Origin: Pirellulales bacterium
Lineage (GTDB): Bacteria > Planctomycetota > Planctomycetia > Pirellulales > JADZDJ01
Reading direction: 5' to 3'
Assembly: GCA_035656635.1 (NCBI GenBank)
Contig: DASRSD010000073.1
Span: forward strand, 1 to 64,000
Length of the DNA: 64,000 bases
This document shows, piece by piece, positions 54,504 to 62,400 of this stretch. Made by a program: the position numbers and the translations under genes. Within the stretch, counting starts at the first letter, position 1; each line of letters opens with the position of its first letter. Under the pieces are notes generated by a model. It was not told where the DNA came from. It worked only from the letters and a program-made list of their open reading frames with translations, and ran no database searches.

Positions 54504-55484
54504 TTAGGCGACGACGCGCGCTCGGCGTGCCAACCCAAGCAGCGCTAAACCGCCCAGGCCCAGCAGTGCCAAACTCGCCGGCTCCGGCACCGGGTTAAAC
54601 TCCGCCATCCATTCGGCGGCGGGCACGCCAGAATTGTTTATGGGAGAAAAGGGGGCCTGCCATTGTCCCGTCGTGCCGTTCAACCGGTAAATCGATTGCG
54701 GACTCAACGCATACAAAAAGCCGTCGCTGCCCAGCACGTCGGCCTCTCCGCCAACGCTCGGCGTCGGTTGGCCAGTCAACGTTCCCAAAGAGTCATACAC
54801 ATTGGTGCCCCCCAGGTAGAAGCCAACAAAAACGGTGCCGTCGCTGGCCACGGCAATGCCGTCCGGCGAATGTCCGGGCGTAGTTGTAAACACGCTGGGC
54901 GAAAGCAAATTCGCACCCGCAAACTTGAATATTTTGCCATCCGCTGCATCATTCTCAAATAAGTTGCCGGCTGAGTCGAACGTCATTTGAAACGGGATGT
55001 TATTCGCATCGCTTACCGACTCTGCCACGAAAATCCCCCCGGGCGTATACTCTCGAATTTGGCCTCCAGCCAAACCGCCGTTGTCAGCAACGGTAACGCC
55101 CGCTACATACACGTTTCCGTTAGGGCCAAATGCCAGAGATCCGCCAAATCCCAAAGCCGGTCCGGCGGGAAACGAATTCAGCAGCGCGCCCCCCGAGGAA
55201 TAATGATCGATTGTCAGCACGTCAGGCGAGCCGGGGTTATTCTCGATATTCGTGTAATCGGCCACAAAAAAATCGCCGTTGGCATTATTCACGGCAATGC
55301 CGCGCGGAAAGTTCAATCCGCTGGTAATCACCGGCGTTAAATTTCCCGTGGCCTCATCGACCGCGACAACCTCGCCCGGGTTTTGCAGCGTTACATACAA
55401 ACTTGCGCCCCGCGCGCACGCCGGAATAAATTGAGCCGTTGCAATTACCGCCACGACCATCAGCGCCTGCAGGTTGGATTTCAT
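54504..55484 (-). CDS. PEP-CTERM protein with SMP-30/NHL-like beta-propeller
   Basis: 326 residues: a signal peptide (VAVIATAQFIPACARG), then repeated blades of SMP-30/NHL character (GLNFPRGIAVNNANGDFFVAD, GGSLAFGPNGNVYVAG, HSPDGIAVASDGTVFVGF). The PEP-CTERM tail is PVPEPASLALLGLGGLALLG followed by Arg-rich LARRARVVA. It is a predicted surface or secreted protein; no catalytic residues are seen. Confidence 0.88.
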   Translation of the reverse strand: MKSNLQALMVVAVIATAQFIPACARGASLYVTLQNPGEVVAVDEATGNLTPVITSGLNFPRGIAVNNANGDFFVADYTNIENNPGSPDVLTIDHYSSGGALLNSFPAGPALGFGGSLAFGPNGNVYVAGVTVADNGGLAGGQIREYTPGGIFVAESVSDANNIPFQMTFDSAGNLFENDAADGKIFKFAGANLLSPSVFTTTPGHSPDGIAVASDGTVFVGFYLGGTNVYDSLGTLTGQPTPSVGGEADVLGSDGFLYALSPQSIYRLNGTTGQWQAPFSPINNSGVPAAEWMAEFNPVPEPASLALLGLGGLALLGLARRARVVA

Positions 55485-55781
55485 TAGCCAGCACCCCTGA
55501 TTCAGATGTATCTTCTACTGTTGAAAATCTACTCGTCCGCACCATGCACTGGGCGCGGTCGGACACCTCTGCTACCTCTGCGATCCGAACTACAATTGCT
55601 TGGCAATTTAACGAAACAATTTAACCAAACAACGCAATTTAAGGAGCATTCTACTAACCACGCCGGCCATTTGCAACGAGATTCGAGTCCCCGAATTCAC
55701 TGCTGGACAAGCCGGCAGTCGCACTCTAAAACCATTCAGTCCGGACGATTTTGTGTTAAACTAACCTCAGGAGCCCATCTC
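55485..55781. other. Divergent intergenic region before the toxin-antitoxin pair
   Basis: 297 bases between the PEP-CTERM gene and the antitoxin. It carries one degenerate copy of repeat family A (55698-55724). The rest, including AT-rich 55595-55650, shows no gene. A promoter for the toxin-antitoxin operon is expected near 55735-55760, but I could not define it. Confidence 0.45.
55698..55724 (+). repeat. Degenerate REP-like copy of family A
   Basis: CACTGCTGGACAAGCC, then GGCAGTCGCAC: the same orientation and sequence as the right end of the 53175-53385 element with two substitutions (CCAGCAGTGGCAC changed to CCGGCAGTCGCAC). It is a single solo copy, 58 bases before the antitoxin start. Confidence 0.7.
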
Positions 55782-56051
55782 ATGGCCACCGTTAGTTTTA
55801 ACCTGCCCGAAAGCATCGAGCAACAGCTTCGCGCCCAGCTTGGCGATCTTTCTGCCGCTGCCAAGGAAGCGGCGCTGGTGGAACTGTACCGCCAGGGCCA
55901 ACTCACTCAGCACCAAGTCGCCACCGCCCTTGGCATTACGCGCCTGGAAGTCGACGGTGTGCTCAAGCGGCACAACGTTACGGAAGACCTGATCACTCCC
56001 GCTGAATTCGAAGCGCAAATGGCGACGCTGCGGAAGCTGCTCGACAAATGA
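55782..56051 (+). CDS. UPF0175 family antitoxin
   Basis: An 89-residue protein from the ATG at 55782, with AGGAG about 8 bases upstream; the open frame extends much further 5' but without support. ATVSFNLPESIEQQLRAQLG is the family opening, followed by EAALVELYRQGQLTQHQVA and a helix-turn-helix-like ALGITRLEVDGVLKRH. UPF0175 proteins accompany DUF3368 PIN-like toxins and are taken to be the antitoxin and DNA-binding autoregulator. It overlaps the toxin gene by 4 bases (ATGA). Confidence 0.88.
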   Translation: MATVSFNLPESIEQQLRAQLGDLSAAAKEAALVELYRQGQLTQHQVATALGITRLEVDGVLKRHNVTEDLITPAEFEAQMATLRKLLDK

Positions 56052-56518
56052 TTGTTGTCTCGGATACTTCGCCGCTGAATTATTTGGTGTTGATCGGGCA
56101 GATTGATATACTGCCACAACTTTTCGGTCAGGTTCTCGTGCCGCGTGTGGTCCTGCAAGAGTTGCTGCATATTAATGCGCCGACCGTTGTTCGCGATTGG
56201 GCGATGCATCCGCCGGCCTGGTTGGAATTGCGCTCGCCAACTTCGAAAGGCATGATTGGCAATCTCGGGGCCGGCGAATCCGATGCGATCTCTTTAGCCC
56301 AAGAAATTAAAGCAGACTTAATTCTCATTGATGAACGAGCTGGTACCGTTGTCGCCAAAGAGCTTGGATTACACGGTATCGGGACATTGGGCGTCATCAA
56401 GATGGCCGCTGAACAGCAATTACTTTCTTTCTCCGATGCTATTTCCGCGCTCCGTCAAACTACATTTCGTGGCCCCACGGATCTCATCGACGATATCCTT
56501 CGGGATACCACGTCCTGA
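56048..56518 (+). CDS. DUF3368 PIN-like toxin
   Basis: A 156-residue PIN-like nuclease, probably an RNase when freed from its antitoxin. The first acidic residue is in VVSDTSPLNYL, the next in VPRVVLQELL, then GAGESDAISLAQE and LILIDERAGTVVA, the four-acidic pattern of PIN domains. The ending matches the DUF3368 form (LGVIKMAAEQQLL). It is translationally coupled to the upstream UPF0175 gene, forming a type II toxin-antitoxin module. Confidence 0.9.
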   Translation: MIVVSDTSPLNYLVLIGQIDILPQLFGQVLVPRVVLQELLHINAPTVVRDWAMHPPAWLELRSPTSKGMIGNLGAGESDAISLAQEIKADLILIDERAGTVVAKELGLHGIGTLGVIKMAAEQQLLSFSDAISALRQTTFRGPTDLIDDILRDTTS

Positions 56519-56566
56519 ACCGTTCTCAACTTGCAGGTAACCCGCTCGTCAAAAAGCATACACATC

Positions 56567-57307
56567 ATGGAAATCAAATGCCCCTACTGCGGAAAGCTAT
56601 TTAACGCTCCGCCGGAAGATGCCGGCCGGATGGCGGCGTGCACCGCTTGCCATGGCCGGTTCCAAATTCCGGCGCCGGTGGCGGAACTTGCTGATCCGGC
56701 GCTGGCGCGGCAGCCGGAAAACCAGGGTGCGCCGGTTCTCGATCCCGCGCCGGCCGCTACTGCAACTGGCGAAGTGGTAACCGCCGGCCCAGGAATTGGC
56801 GCTTTGCCAACCGGCGCCGCGGGAGTTGGCGGGGAGCGCCAAGTATGGCAAGCAAATCCATCGCAATGGATCGGCTTCAAAGTTTATGCCTGGTGCTTTT
56901 TGTTCGCTGCCGTGCTGATCGCTGCGGGAGTGCTGGTACATCCTTGGTTTTTTGCCGGGCTGGTGTTGCCGGTGCTGTTCGCATTCTCGTCGCTCGTTCG
57001 CATCAAATCGATTCATTACAGCCTGACTACGCAGCGTTTGAAAATTACCGCCGGACTGGTCAGCCGCAGAGTGGTGGAAATCGAGCTGTTTCGCATTCGC
57101 GATTTATCGGTCGAGCAAACTTTTTTGCAGCGCATGGCCGGCATCGGCCACGTGCAAGCCATTTCCAGCGACAAAGATGCCCAGGCCATTCATTTGGTCG
57201 GCGTCCGTCATCCGCAAGACGTGAAAGAGCAATTGCGGACCTTCGTCATGGAATCGCGCCGGACGACCGGCACCCGCGACATCGATCTGACGAACACGGT
57301 CAGCTAG
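56567..57307 (+). CDS. Bacterial PH-domain membrane protein with N-terminal zinc ribbon
   Basis: 246 residues from the ATG at 56567. A short zinc-finger (CPYCGKLF, CTACHGRF) of the MJ0042 type starts the protein, followed by a Pro/Ala-rich linker. Two adjacent hydrophobic helices come next (CFLFAAVLIAAGVLVH, FFAGLVLPVLFAFSSLV). A bPH2/YdbS-like domain follows (IHYSLTTQRLKITAGLVSRR, VEIELFRIRDLSVEQTFLQR). Probably an inner-membrane protein of unknown role. It is 48 bases downstream of the toxin gene but probably unrelated to it. Confidence 0.85.
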   Translation: MEIKCPYCGKLFNAPPEDAGRMAACTACHGRFQIPAPVAELADPALARQPENQGAPVLDPAPAATATGEVVTAGPGIGALPTGAAGVGGERQVWQANPSQWIGFKVYAWCFLFAAVLIAAGVLVHPWFFAGLVLPVLFAFSSLVRIKSIHYSLTTQRLKITAGLVSRRVVEIELFRIRDLSVEQTFLQRMAGIGHVQAISSDKDAQAIHLVGVRHPQDVKEQLRTFVMESRRTTGTRDIDLTNTVS

Positions 57308-57468
57308 TCGCTGGATTAAGCGGCGCATTCGGCAAAGTTGCCGGGCGAGCTTTTGTCTTTGCTATGTCCGTTGGGCCGCCGGTGACTTTGGCCGACACGC
57401 TGGGTACTAACGGCAGGCAGGGGCGCTGGCCCCGCGTTTGCGCTGGCACTTATACACCGGAGATGGAA

Positions 57469-57630
57469 ATGAAATTCACGAAGAACATTGGCATGTTGTT
57501 GTTGGCCATTTGGTTAATTCTTTACGGCGTATTCGCTTTATTTCCGCGATTGGGCACTTTCGAAGGCGAGCCGACCGTGATGGCCATTCTGGCGATTGTG
57601 GCGGGCGTGTTTATCCTGATCGGCCGCTAA
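57469..57630 (+). CDS. Small two-helix membrane protein
   Basis: A 53-residue protein: KFTKNIGMLLLAIWLILYGV, a short loop with FPRLGTFEG, then a second helix AILAIVAGVFILIGR. I chose the ATG at 57469 because GGAG lies six bases before it; an ATG at 57463 is too close. This two-helix form recurs in bacteria as an uncharacterised membrane protein, often near stress or envelope genes. It follows the PH-domain gene by 161 bases. Confidence 0.7.
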   Translation: MKFTKNIGMLLLAIWLILYGVFALFPRLGTFEGEPTVMAILAIVAGVFILIGR

Positions 57631-58102
57631 TGACGGCTCGAAGATTGCGAACCGAGAGATTCGCCCAGGGCTCGGGCGCTTAAACTAAACCGCAAGCGGT
57701 GGGCGATTGTGCTGCGCCGCTTGCGGATTCTGCGCGCTGCAAAAAATTCTTGCGAAAATTGGGCCACTCGTTTGTTATGATGCGCCTCGCGCAGGGCAGC
57801 CGCCGTGCGCATGTGATGTCCAAGAGCTTGTTCGCACAGCATGCGCGGACAATGGCAGCGTTTGAATTTTATGGGCAGCGGCCGCCCGACTGACACAGTC
57901 GGGCTATGTGCGAGCTGCCCGACCGCCAATCACTCGAGCCAATCGACACATGATGCCGAGCAACCATTCACCGAAAACTCTCACCGATGAACGTAAACCT
58001 CGCCACTTTTGACATGCCTGGCAATGCGGCCGCTCGAGAATTTGCGAGCGGAGAGAAATTCGCGGCGACAAAATCATCCCGTTTTGTCTCAGAAAAAAAT
58101 TC
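57631..58102. other. Intergenic region between small membrane gene and DUF11-type gene
   Basis: 472 bases where the flanking genes converge. An inverted pair CCGCAAGCGG/CCGCTTGCGG (near 57690-57725) could be a bidirectional termination structure. One REP-like element of family B lies at 57884-57912. No credible coding frame. Confidence 0.5.
57884..57912 (+). repeat. REP-like palindromic repeat, family B, copy 2
   Basis: GCCCGACTGACAC, then AGTCGGGCTATGTGCG. CCCGACTG pairs perfectly with CAGTCGGG around ACA. It differs from the element at 37701-37729 at only three of 29 bases. The copies lie in opposite orientations in intergenic DNA. Confidence 0.78.
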
Positions 58103-59797
58103 CTACCGCACGATGCACTTAAAGCGGGCGATGCCCCCTTCGCCGGGCTTAAGCGGCTGGGAAATTTCCCAGTGCAGAATGAGCGAGCCTTGCTTGTTCG
58201 GCTCGCTGAAGAATTTTGCATCTTTGCTGCATTGGCCGCTGCCGGGAACCAGTTCCAAGCGCGTGGTCAGGTTGTCGGCAATGGTCACGTTGCCGACGGG
58301 TTGATCGCCCACGTTATCGAAGCGAATAGTGAACTCGACCGTTTCGCCCGGCAGAGCACTGTGCGTCGAGGCCAACTTGCACACGCGCAGGCAAGGATGA
58401 TCGGGAGTATCGATGCCGTAGGTGGCTTGAGCCCGCTTGTCGCTCTGAATGGCAATGGCCTTTACGCCGCCAATTTCCACTTGCACGCCGACGTTGGTGG
58501 TCCAAGCGACGGCCGCATCGATCGACCGGGCGATGAACGGTTTTTCTCCCTCCATCAGCAGGCCGCTGCGGACGAAATCGAAATTCTCGTACGGCTTCAA
58601 GCGATCGACGGTCGCCCGAACCACGGTTTGCGCCACGAGGCCCAGCGGCGGAGTGTGTTCCAAAAACGTGATGGGGGCGCGGTGGCCGATTTCGCCAATC
58701 GGCTGCACCGGCTGCAAGGCAGTGCTGACCGGTTGCACCTTTTGCTCCGGCACCGGACCGATGGGCATGTCGACGCCGCCGGCCCGCTCCAATTGGTTGT
58801 CGCCGTAGGCCAGCGTGACTTGCCGGATGGCGGCAAACCGCGGAGCGTACAGGCACACACGATTCGTCGGCTTCACGCAAATGCGGCCATTCAAGGTTTG
58901 ATAATGGGCGATGGTATCTTCCGAATCGAGCCCTTCCAATTGCCCATCGGCGCGCACTTTTACGCCGCCGTCGCTATCGCCGCCATCGAACAAATATTCG
59001 TCTTCCGGCCACGGACCGCTAATGCCCGGCGGCTTCCATGGTCCGCAGGAACCAAGGGGCAGCGGCGACTGGCCCCAATCAGTATTGCAATCGCCGCCAA
59101 CGCGGGAACCGTCGACCAATACCGAAGGATCGCTCATGCCGCCGTCGTCGTCGATCACCACTTCGCTGGACCCTTCCGGTTCGCGCATGAACTGTGGCAC
59201 ATAGCCGGGCACGGTGTAACCATCGCCAGGATAACCGGTGTAGGCTTCCGGCGGTAGACTGGCGAACGGAGAGTGGGGCGGGCCGGCATCTTCCTCCGGA
59301 CCTTCAACCAGCGGCGGAGGATAGCGCGGATCGACGCCGTAAATGGACCAACGGTTGGCCGGGCCGGCATCGCGCTGATCGACGGAGTAGTGCACGGTAT
59401 CGGGCAGCGGAACTCCGCCGACGGAAGGTGCGCCGGTATCGCCCACGTACACCGAGGCTGGGCCGTGCAAATCGTTGATGTTTCCATCGCCTGCGGAAGA
59501 ATCACTGGTGGTTGTGTAACCGGCTTGTCGAACCGAAGCGGGAGTATGATTTTCCGGCCGGGCCGGCTGAGCAAGGCCGGCCAGTTTGCTCATCGTCAGG
59601 CCACTACCAGTGGGCAAGTAGCGCGGGTCGCCGGCATCGATGAACTTCGACAAGGTGATATTCGAAGTAGCGACATCTGCGGCCGGCTCAATCGGCGTGC
59701 GACCCAATGGTTGTGTCCATTGGCAGGAACAGCACGCCAGGCAAGCGAATGCCGTCGCCGTCGAAAATCGAAAAAAGATGTTGGGCAGTGTGTGCAT
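58103..59797 (-). CDS. Secreted protein with C-terminal DUF11-type (conserved repeat) domain
   Basis: A 564-residue protein with a lipoprotein-like leader (AFACLACCSC). A long low-complexity Pro/Gly/Asp/Ser region (residues about 60-280) precedes a region containing ICVKPTNRVCLYAPRFAAIRQ. The C-terminal beta domain, STHSALPGETVEFTIRFDNV then GDQPVGNVTIADNL, is the DUF11 domain found in surface proteins. It is probably anchored in or outside the envelope. It starts 51 bases after the paralog-pair gene at 59849 and may be co-transcribed with it. Confidence 0.82.
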   Translation of the reverse strand: MHTLPNIFFRFSTATAFACLACCSCQWTQPLGRTPIEPAADVATSNITLSKFIDAGDPRYLPTGSGLTMSKLAGLAQPARPENHTPASVRQAGYTTTSDSSAGDGNINDLHGPASVYVGDTGAPSVGGVPLPDTVHYSVDQRDAGPANRWSIYGVDPRYPPPLVEGPEEDAGPPHSPFASLPPEAYTGYPGDGYTVPGYVPQFMREPEGSSEVVIDDDGGMSDPSVLVDGSRVGGDCNTDWGQSPLPLGSCGPWKPPGISGPWPEDEYLFDGGDSDGGVKVRADGQLEGLDSEDTIAHYQTLNGRICVKPTNRVCLYAPRFAAIRQVTLAYGDNQLERAGGVDMPIGPVPEQKVQPVSTALQPVQPIGEIGHRAPITFLEHTPPLGLVAQTVVRATVDRLKPYENFDFVRSGLLMEGEKPFIARSIDAAVAWTTNVGVQVEIGGVKAIAIQSDKRAQATYGIDTPDHPCLRVCKLASTHSALPGETVEFTIRFDNVGDQPVGNVTIADNLTTRLELVPGSGQCSKDAKFFSEPNKQGSLILHWEISQPLKPGEGGIARFKCIVR

Positions 59798-59848
59798 TGT
59801 TTTTGCTGCCAGCGCGATCGGTGGCCGCGGCCATGTGTTTCTCGAGTG

Positions 59849-60754
59849 TTAGCGTGTCAAGCTGGGGCCATCCATCGGTTCAGGCGGTATTTCGTTCGCC
59901 GGCGTCGACGGTTGGCGCGCGGGCTCAAACAGCATGTGGCCGGTCGCTTCGGGCGGCAAATCCTTGGATGGTTCAAAGCTCATGCTGTGCTGCAGCTCCG
60001 AATAAGCTTTGCTCGACTTGCCATACGGCATGCCGCTGGTGGAACCGATCAACGGCACACGCGCAGGCCGAGTCAAGCGGAGCAGGGGAGGGGAGTGGTA
60101 CAGGAACTCCTCATCCGGGTTTTCGCCGTCGGCCGGAATGCGGCCTCCGATGCGAACAATTGCCATCGGGCGCCCGAGCCGATCGGCCAGGACCAGCGGG
60201 TCTTCTTTCGGGCTAGCTTCCAATGTGAATTGCGAATGAGAATCTTCCGGCCGGGCGTAGGCTGCTCGGGGATTTTCCAAATAAATAATTCGCGTAACAA
60301 ATTTGCCGCCGATGGCGGCTTCCAAATCTTCCTGGGTAAATTCAATGGGAATGGGAAACTTCAACTCTTCGCCGCAGGGAGGATACAAGCGGTTAATCAC
60401 CTCGATGGTGGGGAACACTTCGTCCCCTTCGCGATGCGGAATGCCGGTCACACGCAAGCGGTACACCGAACCGATGAGCATGGCCACTTTCACCGGGGCT
60501 GGATCTGCCTGAGCGAATTGGTTTTCAATGGCCACCGAAATATCGGTTCCTTTGGGTGCGCGAATTTCGATCGGTTGAAAATAACCGGGCAACGGTCCGC
60601 CGCGCTGCAGTTGGGCCTGCCCGATGGCGCCGGGAACCAGCGCGCCGGCGTGCATGTAATGCTCCTTGGGCGGATCGGCCCAGGCGGTAAGGCAGCAGAA
60701 CGCACTTGCGCCGCAGGCGAGAAGAACGAATCGGATTGCCGGATGGAAATTCAT
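59849..60754 (-). CDS. Exported protein of unknown function, shorter paralog
   Basis: A 301-residue protein with a signal peptide (VLLACGASAFCCLTAWA). The core matches the next gene upstream: YRLRVTGIPHREGDEVFPTI with FTQEDLEAAIGGKFVTRIIY here against YRLKLTDIPGYPGVELYPTL with LTDDDFKQVLSGNFVTKVIY there. In both, DPLVLADRLGRPMAIVRIGGR-like text follows. No known family is recognised beyond planctomycete occurrence. The two paralogs and the DUF11-type gene form a minus-strand envelope cluster. Confidence 0.8.
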   Translation of the reverse strand: MNFHPAIRFVLLACGASAFCCLTAWADPPKEHYMHAGALVPGAIGQAQLQRGGPLPGYFQPIEIRAPKGTDISVAIENQFAQADPAPVKVAMLIGSVYRLRVTGIPHREGDEVFPTIEVINRLYPPCGEELKFPIPIEFTQEDLEAAIGGKFVTRIIYLENPRAAYARPEDSHSQFTLEASPKEDPLVLADRLGRPMAIVRIGGRIPADGENPDEEFLYHSPPLLRLTRPARVPLIGSTSGMPYGKSSKAYSELQHSMSFEPSKDLPPEATGHMLFEPARQPSTPANEIPPEPMDGPSLTR

Positions 60755-60845
60755 GCGGAGTGCATTACGACTGGCGCCGTCGGTCCATGTTCGCGAAGCA
60801 CATTAGTTGGCAATGCGCGCTTCTTCACTTCAAGCGTTTTCATTC

Positions 60846-60880
60846 AAAACAAGCCCTGGGGGCGTGAACCCCAGGGCTTG
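60846..60880 (-). terminator. Intrinsic terminator between the two paralogous envelope genes
   Basis: A perfect 12-base-pair stem CAAGCCCTGGGG/CCCCAGGGCTTG (60850-60880) with a 7-base loop. On the minus strand it is followed at once by TTTT (60849-60846). It lies 102 bases after the stop of the gene at 60983, so that gene is terminated separately from the downstream paralog. Confidence 0.85.
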
Positions 60881-60982
60881 GACTGCCCCTTTACGCGACC
60901 ATCGTTTGCACCGGGCAGATATGTGGTTTCCCCGACGGGTAGCGTCGAGCGATGTAAATTCACGTTGAAAATTTATTCATAC

Positions 60983-62176
60983 TTACGGTTGGCAACCTCC
61001 CGCGCCGGGCACCACCTGGTGGGCCACGTCGTGCGGTTGATTGAATTCCACCGGCGGCACCATGCTGCTTTCGACGATTTTCACATGGTCGACCGGCTTG
61101 GGATAACTCATGCCGGGGAATTGCGCCACGCGAATGTTCATTTGCGCCGTCGGCGGCGGAATGTGCATCGGCGTTTCGTTGACCATGACGTGCCTTTTCA
61201 AACCGGCCGGCACACCACCGGGAATATACGGCGGGCCAGGCAAGCCGATGGGCGTGCCGCAATAGGGCATGCCGTATTCGGGCACATCCATTCCGGCGAT
61301 GAATTGCGGCGGCGGCGCTGTCGGCTGGCCAACTTCCGCAGCGATCGAATCACGCGGATGATGGCATGGCGTAGGTCCCCAGTAACCGGCCTGGACCACA
61401 TCGCCTTCGGGTCCGCCTCCGCCGGATTGCAAATCTTTGTTGCCCAAGCGTATGATCGCCAGAATCGAACCGCGGCGATCAGCTTCCACAATGGGATCTA
61501 CGCCCGGATCAAGCCGGGTGCTGACCAGCGTTTCGACGCCGGCCAATGCCAATTCCTGATATTGCGGATCGGGCAGGTAAATGACTTTGGTTACAAAGTT
61601 GCCCGACAGGACTTGCTTGAAATCGTCGTCGGTCAACTGGAACGGAATGAAATTGTGAGCGATGAACGCTTCGGTGCGCGGCACGGTTGGGGCAACCTCC
61701 AGTGTGGGATACAACTCCACGCCGGGATAGCCGGGAATATCGGTGAGCTTGAGCCGGTAAATCGCGCCTTGCGGGAAATTGAACCGGCCGGGCAAAACTA
61801 GCGGCTCGGAATCGAACATGCCGTGGCCAGCCACATCCCAGCGCACCCGCATGCCGTCGGGACCCGTGAAGCCAACTTGCGAAGTCGGCGGGGCCATCAT
61901 CATGGGATACGCACCGCAGGGAGCATATCCGCCCGGGCCCATGCCGGGACCGAAGGGCGCGTGAGTGTAACCGGCCAGCATGACGCCGGGGCCGGGGCCA
62001 TCGACGCCCGGACCTGGGTGCATAAGCATTTGCGCCGGCGGCAGCACGTTGGTGCGCGGCTCAAACACTGGTTGAAATTTTGCGATATGGTCGAACGGCG
62101 AGTTCTGAGGCAAAGCGCAACCGGCGCTCATCAGGGCCGCCCACAACAGGGGCCCAAACCATGTCCGAATTTTCAT
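60983..62176 (-). CDS. Exported lipoprotein-like protein of unknown function, longer paralog
   Basis: 397 residues from the ATG at 62176, preceded by GAGGGGGGAAAA; the open frame further upstream has no support. The leader ends in a lipobox-like ALMSAGC. A Gly/Pro/Met-rich segment (residues about 50-115) precedes the shared paralog core (YRLKLTDIPGYPGVELYPTL, LSGNFVTKVIYLPDPQYQEL, DRRGSILAIIRLG). The C-terminal 110 residues are Pro/Gln/His-rich. Probably an envelope structural protein. Confidence 0.8.
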   Translation of the reverse strand: MKIRTWFGPLLWAALMSAGCALPQNSPFDHIAKFQPVFEPRTNVLPPAQMLMHPGPGVDGPGPGVMLAGYTHAPFGPGMGPGGYAPCGAYPMMMAPPTSQVGFTGPDGMRVRWDVAGHGMFDSEPLVLPGRFNFPQGAIYRLKLTDIPGYPGVELYPTLEVAPTVPRTEAFIAHNFIPFQLTDDDFKQVLSGNFVTKVIYLPDPQYQELALAGVETLVSTRLDPGVDPIVEADRRGSILAIIRLGNKDLQSGGGGPEGDVVQAGYWGPTPCHHPRDSIAAEVGQPTAPPPQFIAGMDVPEYGMPYCGTPIGLPGPPYIPGGVPAGLKRHVMVNETPMHIPPPTAQMNIRVAQFPGMSYPKPVDHVKIVESSMVPPVEFNQPHDVAHQVVPGAGGCQP

Positions 62177-62400
62177 TTTTCCCCCCTCGTACCAACAAAA
62201 TTCGACAACGCGAAAATCGAATTCGCCTCGACTGCGAGATTGAAAAGGCGAATTCGCTGGAATTGCTCTTGGGTCGGCGCTTTCGCCAGGCTTAAAATTC
62301 CAGCCGGAGAGCATGGCGCGATGAGCGGCCAGCGATCCCCGTGTGGTAATCGTCGGACTGGCATAACAAGTTTCTTTGGCAAATTCCGCAAATCCCATAC
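62177..62400. promoter_or_regulatory. Divergent control region of envelope genes
   Basis: 224 bases separate the divergent genes at 62176 and 62401, so both promoters are expected here. The leftward gene has a clear GGGGGG ribosome site. No operator or promoter could be defined with confidence. Confidence 0.4.

Noticed and set aside
52314-57630. Prophage or integrative element carrying the TIR-like gene and toxin-antitoxin pair
   Set aside because: No integrase, attachment site, phage structural or replication gene is present; only short repeats and mixed gene orientation are seen.
59273-61801. An 842-codon open frame on the plus strand
   Set aside because: It is antisense across three minus-strand envelope genes with good signal peptides and ribosome sites, and crosses a strong terminator. 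Its composition is Arg/His-rich, as in typical shadow frames.
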